The position numbers were made by a program, and so were the translations under genes. From assembly GCA_050084515.1 (NCBI GenBank), contig CM114272.1, forward strand, positions 60,946,001 through 61,010,000: a stretch of DNA of 64,000 nucleotides. The letters are read 5' to 3'. A model generated the notes under the pieces. It was not told where the DNA came from and searched no databases. It saw only the letters and a program-made list of their open reading frames with translations. Position 1 is the stretch's first letter. Each line of letters begins with the position of its first letter. The DNA comes from Blasia pusilla. Its lineage: Eukaryota; Marchantiophyta; Marchantiopsida; Blasiales. Shown here in pieces: positions 22,066 through 34,437 of this stretch.

Positions 22066-22926
22066 ATGCCCAACATAATCTTTTTGTTCATGTTGCCACC
22101 ATCTATGAGGAGACTTTAAAACTTCATCCGTCCATATGGCATTCCCTCAATCTCCAACGCGAATGTATGGGCTAGAGTTGGATCCAAAATGGATGAACAT
22201 GTTTCTAGCATGGAGGTCGGTATGAAAAACCCTACGCTTGTGCATAGTCTCTATGGTACCAAGAAGGGCAACCGCAAGCAGGATGACATTTGATGATATT
22301 GCGAGATATCTCATCTTTTCCAACTCTCCTAGATTACTCCCGCCGTTCTTCAAGTTATGGCATGGTCTGAACCAAGTTTTTAAGTGTCCACCATTCCAAT
22401 ATGGAAAAATGGCACGCGGTGGATCCTTGATCAACCTTCCCACCATGCGAATAACACCACTATGTAAAATACTCGCAAACAACTCCTCTCGCATCATCGA
22501 TTATCTAGATCCTGATAGAGATGATTCCTTATACACCTTCATACAATAGTAAATTTCTTCCCTAAAGCCATGGGTTCCCTTTATTTTACAACGGTACACA
22601 ATTCTATATAAACCGGTTCCCACAATATTGCTTGGGTCATGTCTTATTACTTCATTCTTATTGGAAATCAAAGCACATGGAACGGTCAATGTCAACCCCA
22701 GAGAAGTTCTACGTCCCTTGAAAAGACGTTGAGCACTTCTTAACTCTATATAGAATCTTTCTAAGAGAACCAACTCTGCAGCATTTTGCTTATCATCCTT
22801 ATATGTCCTGAGATCGACATACAATCTCTCCAGGTTAACACCTTTTTGGGCACAAAATTTAGTCAACCTATGAGCCTCCGCGGCATCCACTTCCCAGTCA
22901 AATGCCTTTGCCAGTCTATTGGACAA
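22066..22926 (-). pseudogene. Protein-kinase-like gene, N-lobe and catalytic loop (5' of gypsy insertion)
   Basis: Minus strand, one frame. An N-terminal helical extension (about 22926-22660) leads to a glycine-rich loop (IVGTGLYRIVYRCKI; the third Gly is Arg), a VAIK-like Lys (CMKVYKE), an in-frame TAA at 22501-22503, and then the catalytic loop VFHTDLHARNMFI, with Asp and Asn kept but His-Thr-Asp in place of His-Arg-Asp. The DFG equivalent is Asp-stop-Gly (TGA at 22147-22149). The activation segment runs to the gypsy insertion at 22066, and the APE motif lies across the element at 11400. No ATG is certain for the start. Two nonsense codons, a small frame change and a 10.6-kb insertion make it a pseudogene, unless the stops are assembly errors. 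Possible substrates are unknown. Confidence 0.8.
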
Positions 22927-23109
22927 TCTCTACGATTCCAAGGTGTAGTCATGTAAACCATCCATACCCCTTGAAATGAAGGATCGTATTTTATCTAAAG
23001 AAAGTTAGAAAAATAGTCTAACCATGCCTCTCTTACGACCATGTTGAAATCATTCCTAAGAGTTGCTCTTTGCCTCTTTGTATCGACGTTGGACTCATTT
23101 CGTTAGGGG
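22927..23109. other. Spacer between kinase relic and copia element
   Basis: About 180 bases, AT-rich. Possibly the 5' flank of the kinase-like gene on the minus strand; no promoter motif is convincing. Confidence 0.4.
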
Positions 23110-23540
23110 TGAGAAAATAGAAAGTGACAAAATCGCTAAAATATAATACACAACTTGGAGATACAAAGTGACCTAGTCCGTCCGTGCACTCACAAAAGAG
23201 CTTTGATGGAACCTAAACATGGATAAAACTCGACCTACGAGAATGCGCTACCGTTGCGGCTATCGACTACTTCACTACTCGGGAAACTAGGGGTTTCTAC
23301 CTATTTTTCTTTATTTTTATTTATAGAAAAATCTCGTTGTACGAGTTTTGATGAGGGTGCCCCGCACCTTGATGCAATAGGATTAGATAATCATAGTAAA
23401 AATAATCCATAAATTACCTATGTCATATTACTATGACTCCTTCGACGTCTAAGTCGGAACCATAAATCTAGGCTTCTCCTCATACAAGGGGGCCGATCAG
23501 ATTACTGGTGCTTAGAAAAGTGGATATTGAGAATCCAAAA
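23110..23540 (-). repeat. Copia 3' LTR
   Basis: Starts TGAGAAAATAGAAAGTGAC on the plus strand and matches 27617-28047 throughout with scattered substitutions and small indels. The inner edge reads AATCCAAAA where the other LTR has AATCCAACA. Confidence 0.9.
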
Positions 23541-23599
23541 TCCCCTCAATATCCACTCTTATGTGGACTACTATCTTGGTCCGATGCCAAGACCCTTCA

Positions 23600-24920
23600 G
23601 ATGGTAGTGAAGCTAATTTCCGCTCAAAGCTTTGGTGAAGATGTCTGCACGGTTATCCTCTGTTGAACAATAGACTAACTTCAAAATATCTCTCTCGATA
23701 AACTCACAAAAAAATGATATCGGATCTCTATGTGCTTCGTGCGAGCATGAAACACAGGATTATATGCTATGGCAATGCAACTCTAATTGTCACACCATAT
23801 TATAGTAGCACTTTCTGGTGCTTCTCCTATATCCTCAAATATCCATCTCAACCATACTGCTTCACAAGAGGCATAACAAGCCGCTTTGTCCTGTGCCTTG
23901 GTGGAATAAAGAGCCATTGTAAGTTGCTTCTTGCTGATCCATAACACCACAGCTCATCCAACCAAGAAGCAATAACTCGAAAATGATCTTTGAGAATCTG
24001 AGTCTCTTGCCCAATCCGAGTCACCAAACGCTGTCATTTCCATCCCTGTTCCATAGGTGATGCCGTACTCGATAGTGCCTTTGATGTTCTTCAATACACG
24101 CATCTCTGCCTTCCAATGGTTCCCACGAGGCTTAGTTGAGAACCTACTCAATACTCCCACAACGAAGCTAATGTTTGGTCTAATGTTGCACAAAAATATC
24201 AAACTGCCCACAAGCTTTCTGTACAACTTTTCATCTACCAATGGTGAAACATCATCCATAGAGAGTTTCAACTCTACCTCCATTGGCAAGACCACTGCCT
24301 TACACTCGGTCATCCCGAATGTCTTCAAGATTTCTCTAGCATACTTTTGTTGAGAGAGAAAAATAGAATCTAACTGTCGCCAAATCTCTTGCCCTATAAA
24401 TTAGTGCAAAAGAACTAAATCTGACATTTCAAACCCAGATTTCAACACTCCCTTCATTTGCTCTATTTTCTTACTATGGTCTCCTGTGATGATCAAATCA
24501 TCCACATACAAGACTATCAACATATACATTCCATCTTTGCAAAATACATATAAATTTGTTTATGATGCACTCTTGATCAGACCCTTCTCTCGGAAGAATG
24601 TATCTATTTGTTGATACCATACCCTTGGGGCTTGCTTCAACCCATACAATGCTCGATGAAGCAAACACACTTTCTCTTCTAATCTGAGTGTCTCAGAATC
24701 TGGTGGTTGAGATACATACACCTCCTCCTTGAGACTCCCGTTAAGAAAGGAAGATTTCACATCATATTGGTATACATGCCAACGTCTTGTTCCTGCCACC
24801 GCTAGAAAAATTTGAATGGTTGTCATCCTTGCATTAGGAGAAAAAGTCTCATAGTAATCAAAACCTTTGATTTTTGAACATCCTTGTGTAACCAACCTCG
24901 CTTTGAATTTATCCAATGTA
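23600..24920 (-). pseudogene. Copia pol: reverse transcriptase and RNase H
   Basis: RT begins near 24916 (KARLVTQGCSKIKGFDYYETF), with YQYDVKSSFLNG and LYGLKQAPRVWYQQ. The YVDD active site is encoded at about 24482-24520 (LIVLYVDDLIITG on the minus strand). RT end and RNase H follow from 24328 (KLVGSLIFLCNIRPNISF, then GDSDWARDSDSQRS). The RNase H tail decays towards 23640. A stop near 24560 and frame changes interrupt the chain. Confidence 0.88.
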
Positions 24921-24929
24921 CCGTCCGAC

Positions 24930-26450
24930 TTTTACTTGGTCTTGTACATCCACTTGGTGCGTATTATCTTCCTGTCCTTTGGCTTCTCAACCAAAGTCCA
25001 AGTTTCATCTCTGTGAATAGCATCCATCTCCATCTACATGGACTCTCTCCACTAAGGATGAGCAAGGGCCTCATCCAAGCATGATGGCTCTTCCACCTTC
25101 AAGACCTCTGTCATCAAGGCCATGTTGAGGAGATGTGCGGAAGCTCTACTCTGCTCCTCTAGTCTCTTGATCTCCTTGGATGTGTAAGAACTTCATCAGT
25201 TGCTGGTGGATCCTTACCATCCAAGAGCTGCTTTATCCACTTAGGGTATGACGATCGTAGTGGAAGAGCAGGCTGCTCTTTGTAATCATCACCACATTCT
25301 TCTTCTTGGTGATTTGGTGTAAACATTGATGGTGTGCTCTGGTGAGTTATCTCTTTGTTTGATGATAATGTGGACAGACCACTGATATCCGCCACTTGAC
25401 GAGGTTGTTCTTGGAACACCACATCACGAATCATAAGCATCTTCTTTGCCTCAAGACACCACATGCGATAAGCCTTAGATTCATCACTATATCCCATAAA
25501 GATGCACTTCTTGCTCTTGGACTCCAGCTTGGTCCTGGATGCTTCACGAATATGTACAAAGCACTATCAAAAGTCCTGAAGTGTTGGACTGATGGTACCT
25601 TTCCTGAGTATGCTTGATGAGAAGTCATGCCTTGCAGTGACTTGGTAGCACTTCTATTTAGAACATAAACGACACTATTAACAGCTTCAGCCCAAAATCC
25701 TTCTATCAAACATTTTTCTTTCATCATACATCTTGCCATCTTCACCACTGTACGGTTTCAACGCTCAACAACTCCATTTTGTTGTGGTGTATGTGCCGTG
25801 GTTAACTGTCGCTTGATTCCATGCTTCCCAAATATTTGTTGAATTCTGTTGATAAGAATTCTCCTCCTCGATCGGTGTAAAGCTTATGTACCTTCTTTCC
25901 TCTTTCATTCTCAACCAGCTCGTGCCATACTTTAAATTTTCCAAAAGCTCTTGCCTTATCAGGAAGGAAATACATCCACATCTTCCTACTATAATCGTCG
26001 ATCACTAGAAAGAAGTAGGAAGAACCACCTAATGCCACTGTTCCCATTTACCACATAGGTCAGATCTAGAGGAGCATTTGCTCTATTGCTGGACTCTTGT
26101 GAAAATGATTGTCCGTGTTGGTTGCCCATCATACAAGCTTCACATTTATCCGACACTCCATAAATTATTGGTAAATCAGCAACCATGCTAGATTTCTGCA
26201 TTTGACTTAGTAAGGGAAAGCTTAGGTGATCAAACCTTTCATGCCACAACTTACTGCTACTTAGATCTGTACCTACACTTGTTGTGAAAGCATACAACTC
26301 GTAGATATTTCCATGTCGTATATCTTCATCCACTACTTTCCGATTGGCATCCTCAATAACTGCTCTAGATTTCTTTAAGCGAACTTCTAAGTCGCGATCA
26401 CATAATACTGCTACTGAAAGCAGATTGCGCTTCAACTCTGGTTTGTACAA
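24930..26450 (-). pseudogene. Copia pol: GAG-pre-integrase, integrase and linker
   Basis: The GAG-pre-integrase motif LWHERFDHLSFPLLSQMQ with CEACMMGNQHGQSF is encoded near 26240-26110. The integrase core follows: VIDDYSRKMWMYFL near 26000 and LYTDRGGEFLS near 25880, i.e. the first two catalytic Asp. The downstream part reads EGFWAEAVNSVVYVLNRSAT at about 25700. The linker to RT (25497-25159) is variable and acidic. Several frame changes and a stop near 25802 break it. Confidence 0.87.
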
Positions 26451-26768
26451 TACATTAGTTAACTTCTTTTCATCTCCTTTTGTGTGAGAGTAAAGAAATT
26501 ATGCCTTTCCCTTCCACATGGCACTTTGCATTATTCCCAACAGTAACAACGATGGACTCTTGTAGAGGCTCTACCAATCCTTATGATTGGTCATATGCCT
26601 AGATGCTCCACTATCGAGCACCCTTGCATCTTCACTCTTTGACTTAGTGGAATGTTCTGCTTATGTGCAAAACTCTTCGATTGCTACCCAAGCATCTACC
26701 TCATGTTCTCTTAGTTATACAAAATTTCCAGACTCTTTCTTAGGTCTTAAATAACCGTTCTTCTCATC

Positions 26769-27541
26769 CTAACTCCTCTTTCTACAATCTTTGATTAGAT
26801 GACCTAACTTACCACAATAAAAGCATTTGAAGGATTTCCTTGGAAATTTCTTCTTGACATTTGAACTGCAATCTTGATTTCTACCTTTCTGTATGATGGC
26901 AGTAAATGCTGCATCACTTCCCTCTCTTGCTTTGAAGCGCATTTCCTCTTCTACCAACATACACTAAATTGTTCAAAAGTAAGCAGTGTGGGTCTTACTT
27001 GAGTATTCAATGCAGTGACCAAACTGTCATACCTTGGAGGAAAAATCCTTATGCACCGACATGCCAAATCTTCGCTAGACTTTGAAATTCCTACGGATGC
27101 CATATGATCTTGAAGATTCTTGATCATTGTCAAAAATTGCTCCGCTCTTTCTCTTTCTGAAAATTTCTTGGACGTAAGCTGATTCTCCAGTTCTGAATCC
27201 GAGTCTCATTCCTCGTTTCATACTGATTCTTTAGAATGTTCCACGCCTCAGCAGTAGTGGTTTTATGTTACAGTTACATTTGTGACAATCGCATAAAGAG
27301 CATCAATCTTTCCGCATTTCCACACTAGCAATAAAACATGATCGATATCATCAGATGAAGACGAACATCCAGACCTCAAAGTAGCTTATGGATTCGAATC
27401 AACCCCTGTGGCCATCTTCCAGATCTCAAATGATTCGAGGACAGTTTTCATTTTGAACTTCCACAACGTATAGTTAGATCCATCTAACTTCCCTTCATCC
27501 ACTGGAGGACGACGAGCACGAATTAACAAAGAAGTAGCCAT
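26769..27541 (-). pseudogene. Copia gag with zinc knuckle
   Basis: An ATG at 27541 opens a copia-type gag (LDGSNYTLWKFKMK). The helical UBN2-like block is readable near 27133 (LQDHMASVGISKSSEDLA). One CCHC knuckle, CFYCGKLGHLIKDC, is encoded near 26830-26770. Stops (near 27390 and 27285) and a frame change near 26955 make it non-functional. Confidence 0.85.
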
Positions 27542-27598
27542 CTCTCAAGATTTTTGTGCAAACACACTAGATTGCCAAATAAAAAAAAATGGAAAACC

Positions 27599-27616
27599 TA
27601 TCGCTCTGATACCATA
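27599..27616 (-). other. Copia primer-binding site (tRNA-iMet)
   Basis: Minus strand TGGTATCAGAGCGATAGG lies next to the 5' LTR after a 2-base gap. The first twelve bases are the canonical complement of initiator methionine tRNA used by plant copia elements. Confidence 0.92.
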
Positions 27617-28047
27617 TGAGAAAATAGAAAGTGACGAAATCACTAAAATATAATACACAACTTGGAGATACAAAGTGGCCTAGTCCGTTCGTGCGCTCAC
27701 ATACGAGCTTCGATGGAACCTGAACATGGATAAAACTCGACATACAAGAATGCGCTACCGTTGCGGCTCCCGACTACTTTACTACTCAAGAAACTAGGGT
27801 TTTCTACCTAATTTTCTTAATTTCTATTAATAGAAAAATTTTGTATTAAGAGATTTGATGAGGGCCCCGCACCCTGATGCAATATAGGATTAGATAATCC
27901 TAGTAACGCTAATCCATAAACCACCTACGTCATATTACTATGACTGCTTTGACGTCTTAGTGAGAACCATCAATCTAGGCTTTGCCTCATACAAGGGGGC
28001 CGATCAGGTTAATGGTGCTTAGAGGAGTGGATGTTGAAAATCCAACA
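27617..28047 (-). repeat. Copia 5' LTR
   Basis: 431 bases with TG...CA ends on the minus strand (TGTTGG at 28047). Related LTR sequence recurs at about 49290-49597. Confidence 0.9.
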
Positions 28048-28783
28048 TTTGGTTCTCTCCCGCTCTCGATGACCCAGCCCCACTAGACATTTCTCTTAGA
28101 TGAAGAAGATAATAATATCTTAAAATATACAAGGGAAAGTAATGTACGGGTTGAGATAAGAAAATACCGAAAAGAGAATGACGTAAGATGCTACAAAAAT
28201 GACTCAGAATATACCAGCGCGTGAATGATGGAAGTTTAGGGTTGGGCTCTCAAAGGGAATAGGTAGATATGGGCGTGTTTAGACAAGGTTCCTTGATCGC
28301 CTCCACATCCCCGATGTGCTTAGGAGAACCAATGAAACAAGTTCAAACACTCGGGTCTATGAATCAAAAATCTCAAAATCACCAAACAAGTTTAGTGAAA
28401 CAAGAGATTTCCACACTCACAAACACTCACCTAATATGGAGTCAATTGGAGTTTATTTCAAATGCAACAAGGAGCGCAAATATCCAAGTTAGTCCCAAAT
28501 AAAATCTAAGTACTCCAAAAAGGCACCCAAGGGATTTCTCCAAAGGCCCTAGATCCCGCATGCGGGTTGCGATTACAAAGGAGTTTGAATCGTACTAGTG
28601 GTCGTCATACATTGGGTTCTAAGACATAAATATGCCTCTTTTGCCGTGCTTTGCAATAGAAATATGAAATGGTGAAAGGTACAAAGAGTGGAGACTCACC
28701 ATTTGGCATGTGCTGTGGCCATGGGAAAATACATTTATCCTCCTTGAAACCCTCTCCTCCATTTTTTAAGTCCTTGATTTCAA
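28048..28783. other. Spacer without recognisable gene
   Basis: About 735 bases of unremarkable sequence before the first Helitron block. A short ORF at 28269-28502 has no recognisable domain. The 5' TC end of the Helitron may lie here but was not identified. Confidence 0.5.
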
Positions 28784-31700
28784 GTGTTGGTCCTAGAAGT
28801 CTTCATTTTCTCAAACATGCTCGAGCCTTATAATTCTACACTTCAACTTACATCTACCAGAGTGCATGTAAACAAACAAATTGGTGGCACTGGACATTTT
28901 AGGGTCCAAGGTGGTATCTATCATTCTATTGGACCCTTACATTCTAATATGGGGGGTCATCCCCAGTTTTCTCAACTCTACATCCATGATATCGCAAATG
29001 AATTGGAGAATCGTGCTAGAGTTATGTCTAGATCTTCTGATCTTAATTTGGATATTTTGAAAGGTCTACAAGACATATAACATGAATGCAATCCATATGT
29101 GAAGATCTTTCGTTATATGGCATGTGAAGCAAGTGATCTTAATATGTGGATCATCCTCAAGGCAAGTAAGAAAGGTCTTGATGCTAAGCGTTATAACTTA
29201 CCAACTGCTTTTGAGGTTGCTGATATTTTGCCGGGTGATGGAAGTGAACATATCGACCATCATTATATAGTTGAACGACTACATGGAGGAGGAGTGAACC
29301 GTATATCCGACCTCAATGAAGCATATATTCCATTATATTTTTTTCTATTATTTATCTATGGCGAATCGGGTTGGCATCCTTGAATACCCTTCAGGAGAAT
29401 CGAAGGCTAAAGAGAATCCCAACATTCTGGCTGTATTATTCATGAAGAGGAGGGACACCTTGAACCTTTGGATGATTGCATGGATGGGGAAAGAGTTGAT
29501 GGTGATATCCTCGAGGAAAGAAGAACAAAGAGTGTTATTGCCTTGCAATTTCCATGTTTTTGACTTTAAACACGGATTGGAGGAGAAGATGACAATCGCC
29601 TATTGTGGTTTGGTCGACTTACTCAAGAATATATGGTTGAACTCTATGCCACTATAGAGATGCAAAGATTATCATGGGTTTGCGTAAATCAGAAAGAGTT
29701 GAGAGCCGAATTATATTAAGGTGTAAAGGACGCCATGCATTGACTTGATGTGGATAGTCGAAGGTTTGGGAGACGCATTATATTACCTTCTTCTTTCACA
29801 AGAGGGCCACGCCATATGCATCAGTTGTATCAAGATGCAATGGCAATTGTAAGACATTTTGGGAAGCCTGACTACTTTTTGACCATGACATGCAATCCAA
29901 AGTGGGAGGAGATTACATCTGCATTATTACCTGGCCAAACAACTGCAGAGAGACCAGATTTGGTGGTGCGGGTTTTTTAGAAGAAAAAGAAGGAGTTGTT
30001 ACGACTCATAATCAAGAAGCAGATATTGGGTAGAGTTTTCGGATGCATTAATGTGGAAGAATTCCAAAAAAGAGGTTTGCCGCATGTGTACGTACCTATT
30101 ATTTTAGGTCATGAGGATAAACCACGTACCACTTATAACTATGATCGTATCATTTCAGCAGAAATCCCTAATCAATCTACCCATCCAAGGTTATATTCTA
30201 CCATTGCTAATTGTATGGTTCATGGGCCATGTGGATCAATAAATCCAAATGCACCATGTATGGATAAGAAAACAAAGAAGTGTACAACAGGCTATCCCAA
30301 AGCTTTTGCGGCTAGCACTATAGAGACAGAAGATGGTTATCCAATCTATCGTAGGTAATGACTATTTTCTTTGGTTATAGTCTTTAGTATTACGATAGAT
30401 GTGGTATGTTTGTAATATGACAAGATATTAATAAGTTGTATTGTATTTTTATAGATTGGAGAATAGGAGGGCGATTATTAAGGGCAAACATTCATTGGAT
30501 AATCGTTGGGCAATGCCTTACAATCCTATGTTATGCACCCTCTTTGATTGTCACATTAATTTGGAAATCACGAGTAGCGTTTGTGCCATCAATTACTTAT
30601 ACAAATATGTTTATAAGGGGTCTAATGTTGTGTCATTTAAGTTGTCAAAGGATATGAATACATCCAACACAATTTACATTATTGACGGGACAACGTCGTA
30701 TCTCGATGCGAGGTATGATTCCTCCAATTCATTGCTCTATTGCAATCTATTATATATATTTTTTGATTCATACTTACTCTAATACTTGGGAGAAAAATTC
30801 TCCAGTTATATATCTTCTTCAGAGGCATGTTGGCGTCTTTTCAAGTTTAGTCTATATGATGAACTTCCAAGTATTGTGCGACCAACAGTTCATCTTCCAG
30901 AGCAACAATTAGTCCACTTCAATGAAGTTGATGCTCCTCAAGATATTTTGAAACAAAAAAGAGACATCCTTGACCCAATGGTTTGCATCCAATTTATCTG
31001 ACTCCAATGCTCGAAAATATCTATATATAGATTTTCCTTCATATTATTGTTGGAGTAACAAGATATGGATTCGTAGGATACAAAATATAAATGGTTATGG
31101 TCATCCCATTGATCGCTTATACCTCACTCATCCAGATAAATACTCAAAGATTCTTTGTAAATATTGCTTTTATATACCAACCTCAAAAAATCGTGTATTT
31201 ATATTGGGATGAGCTAATTATTCTACTTCTTCATAGGTGAAGGAGAACGTCATTGGTTTAGATTTCTCCTCCGTTATGTTCGAGAAGCAACTTCATACGA
31301 ATGCTTAAGAATTGTTCATGGGGTAATATGTCCAACTTTCGAGGAGGTTGCTATCCAACTGGGACTTCTTGAGGATGATAGGGAAGTCTTCTCTTGCTTT
31401 GAAGAAGCTTCTTTGATCCGTACAGGTTCCTCACTTCGCCATCTTTTTGCAATTATTCTAGCGTACAACACACCTATTGAATCTGCTAGGTTATGGAGTC
31501 AATTCTTGGTTCCATTTGTAGAAGATCTCTTATATGAGAGATGTCAGGTAAGAATTCATTATTGACACTTCTTATATCATTCGTTTTCTTCCTAATACTA
31601 TTTTTAATTAAGTATTATATATTACTAATTGTATCTTCTATTAATTATTCAACCTACTAACCATGATTTGGGGCATTTTTTGAACTCTCATATTGCAGAA

Positions 31701-33567
31701 AACAGGAATTACTAATCTTCCCGTCAATGATGCCATAGTTAATACTGCATTGTTGGAAGTCCATTGTTATTTACAAGATCAAAGAAAGAGATTGTCTAAC
31801 TTTCCAGACATGCCCCAAGCTAATTTTCGAAGCCTTCATTCACACTCATATTTGGAGGAACAAGAGCTATCATATGATATGGAAGAATTATTCGAGCAGT
31901 GCAATTGGAAGAAGCATGTCTTAATGAAGGACAACGTATTATTTGGGACGCTATACATGATGAGCTTAATCAAATATGTGCAAAAGTTCTATCATCTCCA
32001 AAATTAGTTTTCATCAACGGTCTAGGAGGAACGGGAAAAACCTTTTTATATAATCTTCTCCTTGCAAGTGTAAGGAGTGTAAGAGGTATAGCTTTGGCCG
32101 TAGCGTCATTTGGAATTGCTGCTCTATTGTTAGAATGAGGACATACTGCTCATTCACGCTTCAAGATCCCCATCAATCTTCATGAGAGGTCTACTTGCAA
32201 GTAAGTGCCATTAGTCATTTAAACTAACTGAAATTAAATTGATACAGAAATTTGAATTACTCCAAGTATTACAACTTGTAATATACTTCCTTTTTTTTAT
32301 AGTTTATCAGTCAATAGTGATGGAGCGCGCTTAATCCGTGATGCAATGCTCATTATATGGGATGAAGCAGCTATGGCTCATTGTCATGCATTTGAGTCGG
32401 TAAATCAAACTTTTCAAGATATTATGGGAGTTGTTTTAGATGGATGATATACGACAAACACCATTTTGTGGAAAACTTATGGTATTTGATGGTGATTTTC
32501 CTTAAGTGTTGCCTGTTGTTTGTCATGGGGATCGGCCTCAAATCATCAAAGCCACCATAAAGAGGTCATCTCTTTGGTCTAATATGAAGGTCATGAAGTT
32601 GATAACAAACACGCGATTTCAAAGATTGGAAGGTCATTTGCGTAGTGAACAACATGCTTTTGCTGATTGGTTATTGGAAGTGGGAGAGGGTCGCGTAGCT
32701 TTGCACCCTCATTTGGGAGAAGACTTTATACGATTACCATATGAAATTATTACTAAAAGTAACAAGATATGTGATCTTATTGATATGATCTATGGAAATT
32801 TTCCTGATCGGTTCCATGACATTGATTTCTTGAGAGATACGGCTAGTTTGACTTTGAGAAATAAAGATGTTGACGCAATAAATGCAGACGTTATGTCTCG
32901 ATTTCCTAGAGAGGTATATACTCTTAACATATAAATATTTTCTTATGGAAACTTTATTTTAGGGAAGTTTGGATACTAAAAATACTTTTTCTCATAAATT
33001 CATTGAATATTGTGTCCAAGAACATATTTACCTTAGTGTCGACTCTATTCCGAATGAGGGGATGAGTCGTATCTATCCAACTGAATTTTTGAACACATGC
33101 TTGCCATCTGGACTTCCTCCACATCGTTTGTGTTTGAAAATTGGTGCACCAATAATACTATTACGAAATATGAATGGATCGCATGGACAAGCAAATGGGA
33201 CAAGATTGGTGATTTGTGGATTTATGCAACGTTGCATAGATGCTGAAATTATCTCAGGGAAGAATATTGGCGATCGAGTCTTTATTCCACATATCCCATT
33301 GATTGCATCAGATTCATGTTTGCCTTTTGATTTACATAGGTTTCAATTCCTTATTCGATCAACTTTTGGTATGACTATTAATAAGTCTCAAGGTAATAAG
33401 ATGGTCATTTACTTGCATATTCCACTATTTTCTCATGGTCAATTGTATATAGCATTATCTAGGATAGGGAAGAGAAGTTCCAACCACAATACCATTGGAA
33501 GTGATGAACATTCAAATAAGGAAGGTGACTAGGCACGAAATATAATATATAAAGAGATACTCGAATG
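28784..33567 (+). pseudogene. Helitron Rep/helicase gene, copy 1, with introns, degenerate
   Basis: Rolling-circle transposon protein. The N-terminal Helitron domain is read at 28784-29380 (HFRVQGGIYHSIGPL; AKRYNLPTAFEVADILPGDG). Rep follows at 29750-30358 (FTRGPRHMHQLYQDAMAIVR; TMTCNPKWEEI; QKRGLPHVYVPII). The metal-binding HUH motif reads His-Val-Tyr, so one His is lost; the catalytic-Tyr region YLYKYVYKG remains. A Pif1-like helicase lies at 31693-33567, with Walker A GLGGTGKTF (about 32020), Walker B IIWDEA (about 32355) and the end HGQLYIALSRIG. Introns with GT-AG ends: 30355-30454, 30713-30805, 31548-31698, 32201-32302 and 32914-32962. Many in-frame stops (e.g. near 29079, 29381, 29720, 29980, 32138, 32447) make it inactive. 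Helicase motif VI lacks the segment present in copy 2. Confidence 0.9.
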
Positions 33568-34000
33568 AAATAAAATTATATTACAGGCACCTCATATTTG
33601 GTAGTATGAGCCATGAGATCCTCATCTTCTCTTTATGGTCTCATGGATGACACGGATCGCATGGGGATTCCCTCACGATAGTCCAATATACCCATACACG
33701 TAAAGATAACACGAACCATCATCAAATACTAATATAGAATAGATTAAGATAATGGAATGATAACTTAAGCCATGTAACACTTTACTTCTACGGTATTTCC
33801 TTTATCATGTCATGAATGCGTGAGATCGTGATTTTCTTTTCTTTTCAAACATCCCATTACCTTTTCGAGATCCATGTTGAGAATGATAAAACATCTAGTG
33901 ATAGAGTCGAGAGGCGTGATGAGGATGAATATCAGGTAGACACGACGATACGAAGCACGAAGAGGAAGCTCAATTGAATTCGATGACTTCAACTAGTAGA
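33568..34000. other. Spacer after Helitron copy 1
   Basis: No hairpin plus CTRR Helitron end could be assigned with confidence. No coding content is recognised. Confidence 0.5.
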
Positions 34001-34039
34001 AGAGGATGCACAAAGCCGGTCGTAGTTTCGTAGCAATAA

Positions 34040-34437
34040 TTCCGTCTGCTCTTACGGAACGAACGGAAGTCGTCGATTCTAATTCGCGAATTGGCAGTAT
34101 TCCATCTGCGACGAACGCAAGCACGAGAGACGGGCCAGACGCACGCGCATCATCCGCGTGGGGCACGCGCGCGCGGATGCTCGCTCAGGGTGCGGATGTG
34201 TGTACTCACTATTGGTGAGGAGACTGCCACGGCATTGAGCAGCTTTTTGAGCTCCGCGTGACCTATCCATCCATCGATACATGCACGCATGCATGCATGC
34301 ATTCTATCCATCAGCTGATCGTCACGATAAAACCCCAGCCTTTGAGAGTTGCATACGAAGCTCTTTCGCAGATTTTGAAGTGCTGTGGGTGCCGTCTTCG
34401 ATCACGTGGAATCGACAATCGAGGATTAGGAGTGAGG
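34040..34437 (+). promoter_or_regulatory. CpG-rich upstream region with RY-type GCAT repeat
   Basis: 34070-34200 is rich in CG dinucleotides (for example GGGCACGCGCGCGCGGATG), unlike the CpG-poor transposon sequence around. At 34287-34302 lies (GCAT)4, containing overlapping CATGCATG elements, the RY motif bound by plant B3-domain factors in seed programmes. It directly precedes the small secreted-protein ORF, so it may be its promoter or 5' leader. No clear TATA box is seen. Confidence 0.4.

Larger units (their letters stand above)
23110..28047 (-). mobile_element. Ty1-copia LTR retrotransposon, older and degenerate
   Basis: Minus-strand element of about 4.94 kb bounded by 431-bp LTRs (23110-23540 and 27617-28047). 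A perfect initiator-tRNA-Met primer site abuts the 5' LTR. Integrase lies upstream of RT, which defines Ty1-copia. LTRs differ at many positions, clearly more than in the gypsy element, and the 3' LTR edge has lost its TG. Flanking 5-mers (AGGGG on the left, TTTGG on the right) do not match, so no target duplication is seen. Reading frames are broken in many places. It lies 180 bases from the kinase relic. Confidence 0.92.

Noticed and set aside
33568-34000. CTAG at about 33995 as the 3' end of Helitron copy 1
   Set aside because: The bases before it do not form the required hairpin, and nothing matches the terminus of copy 2.
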